Part shown: in pieces, positions 5,902 to 7,694 of the stretch
Layout: every line of letters starts with the position of its first letter
How positions within the stretch are numbered: position 1 is the stretch's first letter
From: Planctomycetota bacterium
Lineage (GTDB): Bacteria; Planctomycetota; Phycisphaerae; Sedimentisphaerales; Anaerobacaceae
NCBI GenBank assembly: GCA_023135255.1
Contig: JAGLTN010000575.1
Location: forward strand, 1 to 7,694
Reading direction: 5' to 3'
Length of the DNA stretch: 7,694 bases
Translations under genes and position numbers: made by a program
The notes under the pieces: generated by a model
The model's input: the letters and a program-made list of their open reading frames with translations, nothing else
Databases searched by the model: none
What the model was told of the DNA's origin: nothing

Positions 5902-7296
5902 GTGTATTTGCTAAACAGGTTGCTTAAACTTCGTTTTGTAATGCTTATCGTCCCATTACTGCTGCTTACAGGCTGTAATGCTCCGAGAGACAACCTCATT
6001 GCTTTCAACAAACTTTACCAGTCCAACGACTATCAGGCATCTTGTAATTACGCACAGGCAAAAATAAGCAAAAGTAAAAACCCCAAAGCAGAAGACCTCC
6101 TCTGGACACTGCAATTAGCATCTCTCGAAAGATTCAACCAGAACTACTCCCAGAGCACGTCCCATTTTGACAGCGCAGAAAACATGCTCAAATATTTCGA
6201 TTTAAAAGATTCAGACGCAATTGATGCAATAGGGGCTATGGCAATAAACGACAACATAGTTCCATACAAAGGTCAGGAATATGACGGCATCATGGTAAAT
6301 ACCTACAAAGCCCTGAACTTCTTGGCGGAGAAAAAAATGGACCTTGCCCGCGTAGAGTTCAACCGTGCCCTCGACCGCCAGAGAAGAGCAAAAGATAAAT
6401 TCAGCAAAGAAATTGCAAAACTCCAGCAGGAAATAGATCAAAGACAACAGGAAAACGCCAATATACAAAAAAACGTGGACAACCCTGAAATACAGGATAA
6501 AATCAGACAGTCTTATCCCGGCCTATATGATTTTCAGGTATACCCCGATTTCATAAACCCATTCACAACTTACCTTGCCGGTATCTATTTTAACCTGGCA
6601 GGGGATTACTCCCAGGCGAATTTTCTGTTCAAACAATCTTTAGGCATGGTCGACAATAATTATATCGCTGAAGATTTGAAAGCTACAGATGAAATACTCG
6701 CAGGCACAAAAAAACTCGAAAATACAACCTGGCTGATATACGAGAACGGCCTGGGGCCTGTAAAAGAAGAATTCCGTATCGACCTGCCATTATTCATAAT
6801 CACAAAAAAAATCCTCTACACCGGCATCGCACTTCCAAAGCTGGAATTCAGAGCCTCGGCAAGCCCCTATTTAAAAATAGAGGCCGCGGACCAAAACTAC
6901 GACACAGCCTTGGTTGCGAGCATGGACCGTGTTATCCAGACCGAGTTCAAAAAAGATTACCAGGCAACACTAATCCGCGCAATAGTCTCCGCAACCGCAA
7001 AAGCGACCGCACAGTATATGTTTCAGAGTAGTGGTCAAAATGCCGGCTCACTGATGGCTATCGGAATGGCGATTTACAGCTTTACGACAACTGCCGCTGA
7101 CGTGCGTATCTGGACAACTTTGCCAAAAGAGTTCCAGGTAGCAAGGTTTACCACCCCACCAGACAGAAAACTGAAAATTACCCCATCCGGGATGGCCCCA
7201 TTTTTCGTCGATATTCCTTCTTGCAATAATTCCATAATATATGTTAAAATACCATTCAACGGTGCGAATCCGGTTATTGATATAATGACGTTTTAA
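5902..7296 (+). CDS. COG3014-type lipoprotein with TPR-like helices and a coiled coil
   Basis: The 464-residue protein starts at a GTG. Residues 1-24 are a lipoprotein signal (NRLLKLR, then a hydrophobic run) ending in the lipobox LLTGC, so Cys25 should be lipidated and the protein anchored in a membrane facing the periplasm. Residues 30-100 and 128-250 are helical with TPR-like spacing (SNDYQASCNYAQAKI, LAEKKMDLARVEFNRAL, LAGDYSQANFLFKQSL). Residues about 155-200, rich in Gln, Lys and Glu, look like a coiled coil. The signatures INDNIVPYKGQEYDGIMVN near 115-133, NPFTTYLAGIYFNLAGDY near 219-235, ENGLGPVKEEFRIDLP near 281-296 and LPKEFQVARF near 407 match my memory of COG3014, an uncharacterised conserved family of bacterial lipoproteins. 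A second, beta-rich half (275-464) follows, with a hydrophobic Ala/Gly-rich segment near 382-400. It is 27 bases upstream of a DUF1425 lipoprotein, a pairing known from gammaproteobacteria. Its molecular role is unknown; an envelope assembly or scaffold role is inferred from context. Confidence 0.85.
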   Translation: MYLLNRLLKLRFVMLIVPLLLLTGCNAPRDNLIAFNKLYQSNDYQASCNYAQAKISKSKNPKAEDLLWTLQLASLERFNQNYSQSTSHFDSAENMLKYFDLKDSDAIDAIGAMAINDNIVPYKGQEYDGIMVNTYKALNFLAEKKMDLARVEFNRALDRQRRAKDKFSKEIAKLQQEIDQRQQENANIQKNVDNPEIQDKIRQSYPGLYDFQVYPDFINPFTTYLAGIYFNLAGDYSQANFLFKQSLGMVDNNYIAEDLKATDEILAGTKKLENTTWLIYENGLGPVKEEFRIDLPLFIITKKILYTGIALPKLEFRASASPYLKIEAADQNYDTALVASMDRVIQTEFKKDYQATLIRAIVSATAKATAQYMFQSSGQNAGSLMAIGMAIYSFTTTAADVRIWTTLPKEFQVARFTTPPDRKLKITPSGMAPFFVDIPSCNNSIIYVKIPFNGANPVIDIMTF

Positions 7297-7323
7297 TTTA
7301 AATTTTTTGTTGGGAGAATTATT

Positions 7324-7694
7324 ATGAAAACATTATTACTGATAGCCTGCGTGATAGTCTCTGTCGTGCTCGTCGGCTGCAATGAACAAAGTAGCGACAG
7401 CAGGGTCGTAGTACAGGACAAGGTCAAAAGTGATACCCTCAGCGGTAACGCCGTCACCCGCTCGATTGTCACAGCGATAAGTGCTGTCGTGGGACATGGT
7501 GTTGAAGTTAAAGATGTAACAGTAAGAAGAAACGATGCAGATCTGCTCGAAGTTAACGTTAAAGGCTACAACAAAGCCTACAGCACAAAACAATTCGAAT
7601 ATTTCATGAAATGGCTCGATAAAGATGGCGCTGTTATCGAATCTATAACAAATAAATGGATGCCGGTCTCCGCTGTTGCAAGATCCAATTTCAG
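7324..7694 (+). CDS. DUF1425 (YcfL-like) lipoprotein, C-terminus beyond the window
   Basis: The reading frame opens at the ATG at 7324, seven bases after GGGAG (7312-7316), and stays open for 123 codons to the window edge. Residues 1-18 are a lipoprotein signal ending in LVGC, so Cys19 is the lipidation site. The part from about 60 to the edge (VEVKDVTVRRNDADLLEVNV, then KGYNKAYSTKQFEYFMKWLD and KDGAVI) fits DUF1425: a beta-sandwich in which a strand ending in an N-x-x-x-x-x-x-Q-F-x-Y-x-x-x-W motif is followed by D-x-D-G. E. coli YcfL, of similar length (about 125), is encoded beside lpoB. Only a few C-terminal residues are likely missing. It shares an operon with the upstream COG3014-type lipoprotein. 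The function of the family is not established. Confidence 0.8.
   Translation, partial: MKTLLLIACVIVSVVLVGCNEQSSDSRVVVQDKVKSDTLSGNAVTRSIVTAISAVVGHGVEVKDVTVRRNDADLLEVNVKGYNKAYSTKQFEYFMKWLDKDGAVIESITNKWMPVSAVARSNF

Noticed and set aside
7336..7593. Minus-strand 85-codon open frame at the right edge
   Set aside because: It is antisense to the DUF1425 lipoprotein, which has a lipobox, a ribosome binding site and operon context.

Overview
The window looks like chromosomal DNA of a moderately AT-rich Planctomycetota bacterium, most likely of class Phycisphaerae (Sedimentisphaerales-like). This is an inference with no marker gene behind it. It rests on two large exported proteins that end in or carry the double dockerin-like repeat common in that group (D-x-D-x-x-G-x-V-D-x-x-D-x-x-x-x-A-x-x-W-L), on a formylglycine-generating-enzyme-like (FGE-like) domain fused behind such a repeat, and on a small zinc-ribbon protein of a style common in planctomycetes.

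Layout from left to right: (1) positions 1-122, minus strand, the first 40 codons of a probable glycogen/starch-synthase-like glycosyltransferase that runs off the left edge. (2) 123-582, an AT-rich divergent spacer with an imperfect inverted repeat and promoter candidates for both directions. (3) 583-3267, plus strand, a secreted 894-residue protein: signal peptide, I9-like propeptide, subtilisin (S8) protease with an intact triad, PPC domain, dockerin-like pair and an FGE/SUMF1-like domain. (4) 3268-3334, a short convergent spacer with a possible terminator hairpin. (5) 4233-3335, minus strand, a two-gene operon of queF (7-cyano-7-deazaguanine reductase) followed by a zinc-ribbon protein of unknown role. 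(6) 4234-4431, a divergent spacer with clear sigma70-type promoters on both strands. (7) 4432-5694, plus strand, a secreted 420-residue beta-rich protein with a C-terminal dockerin-like pair; an out-of-frame dockerin-like remnant follows its stop. (8) 5902-7296 and 7324-7694+, plus strand, two lipoproteins in an operon: a COG3014-type TPR/coiled-coil protein and a DUF1425 (YcfL-like) protein cut by the right edge.

The genes form at least three functional groups. The two dockerin-bearing proteins are exported and probably share an attachment or sorting mode. The queF operon belongs to queuosine tRNA modification. The lipoprotein pair matches a gene neighbourhood that, in gammaproteobacteria, lies next to lpoB, an activator of peptidoglycan synthase, so an LpoB/CsgG-like gene is the obvious prediction just beyond the right edge.

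I see no rRNA, tRNA, CRISPR array, insertion sequence or phage gene. The most noteworthy points are the protease/FGE-like fusion with one of the two FGE copper-binding cysteines replaced, the dockerin remnant after the stop at 5694, and the YcfL-type lipoprotein module in a planctomycete-like genome.
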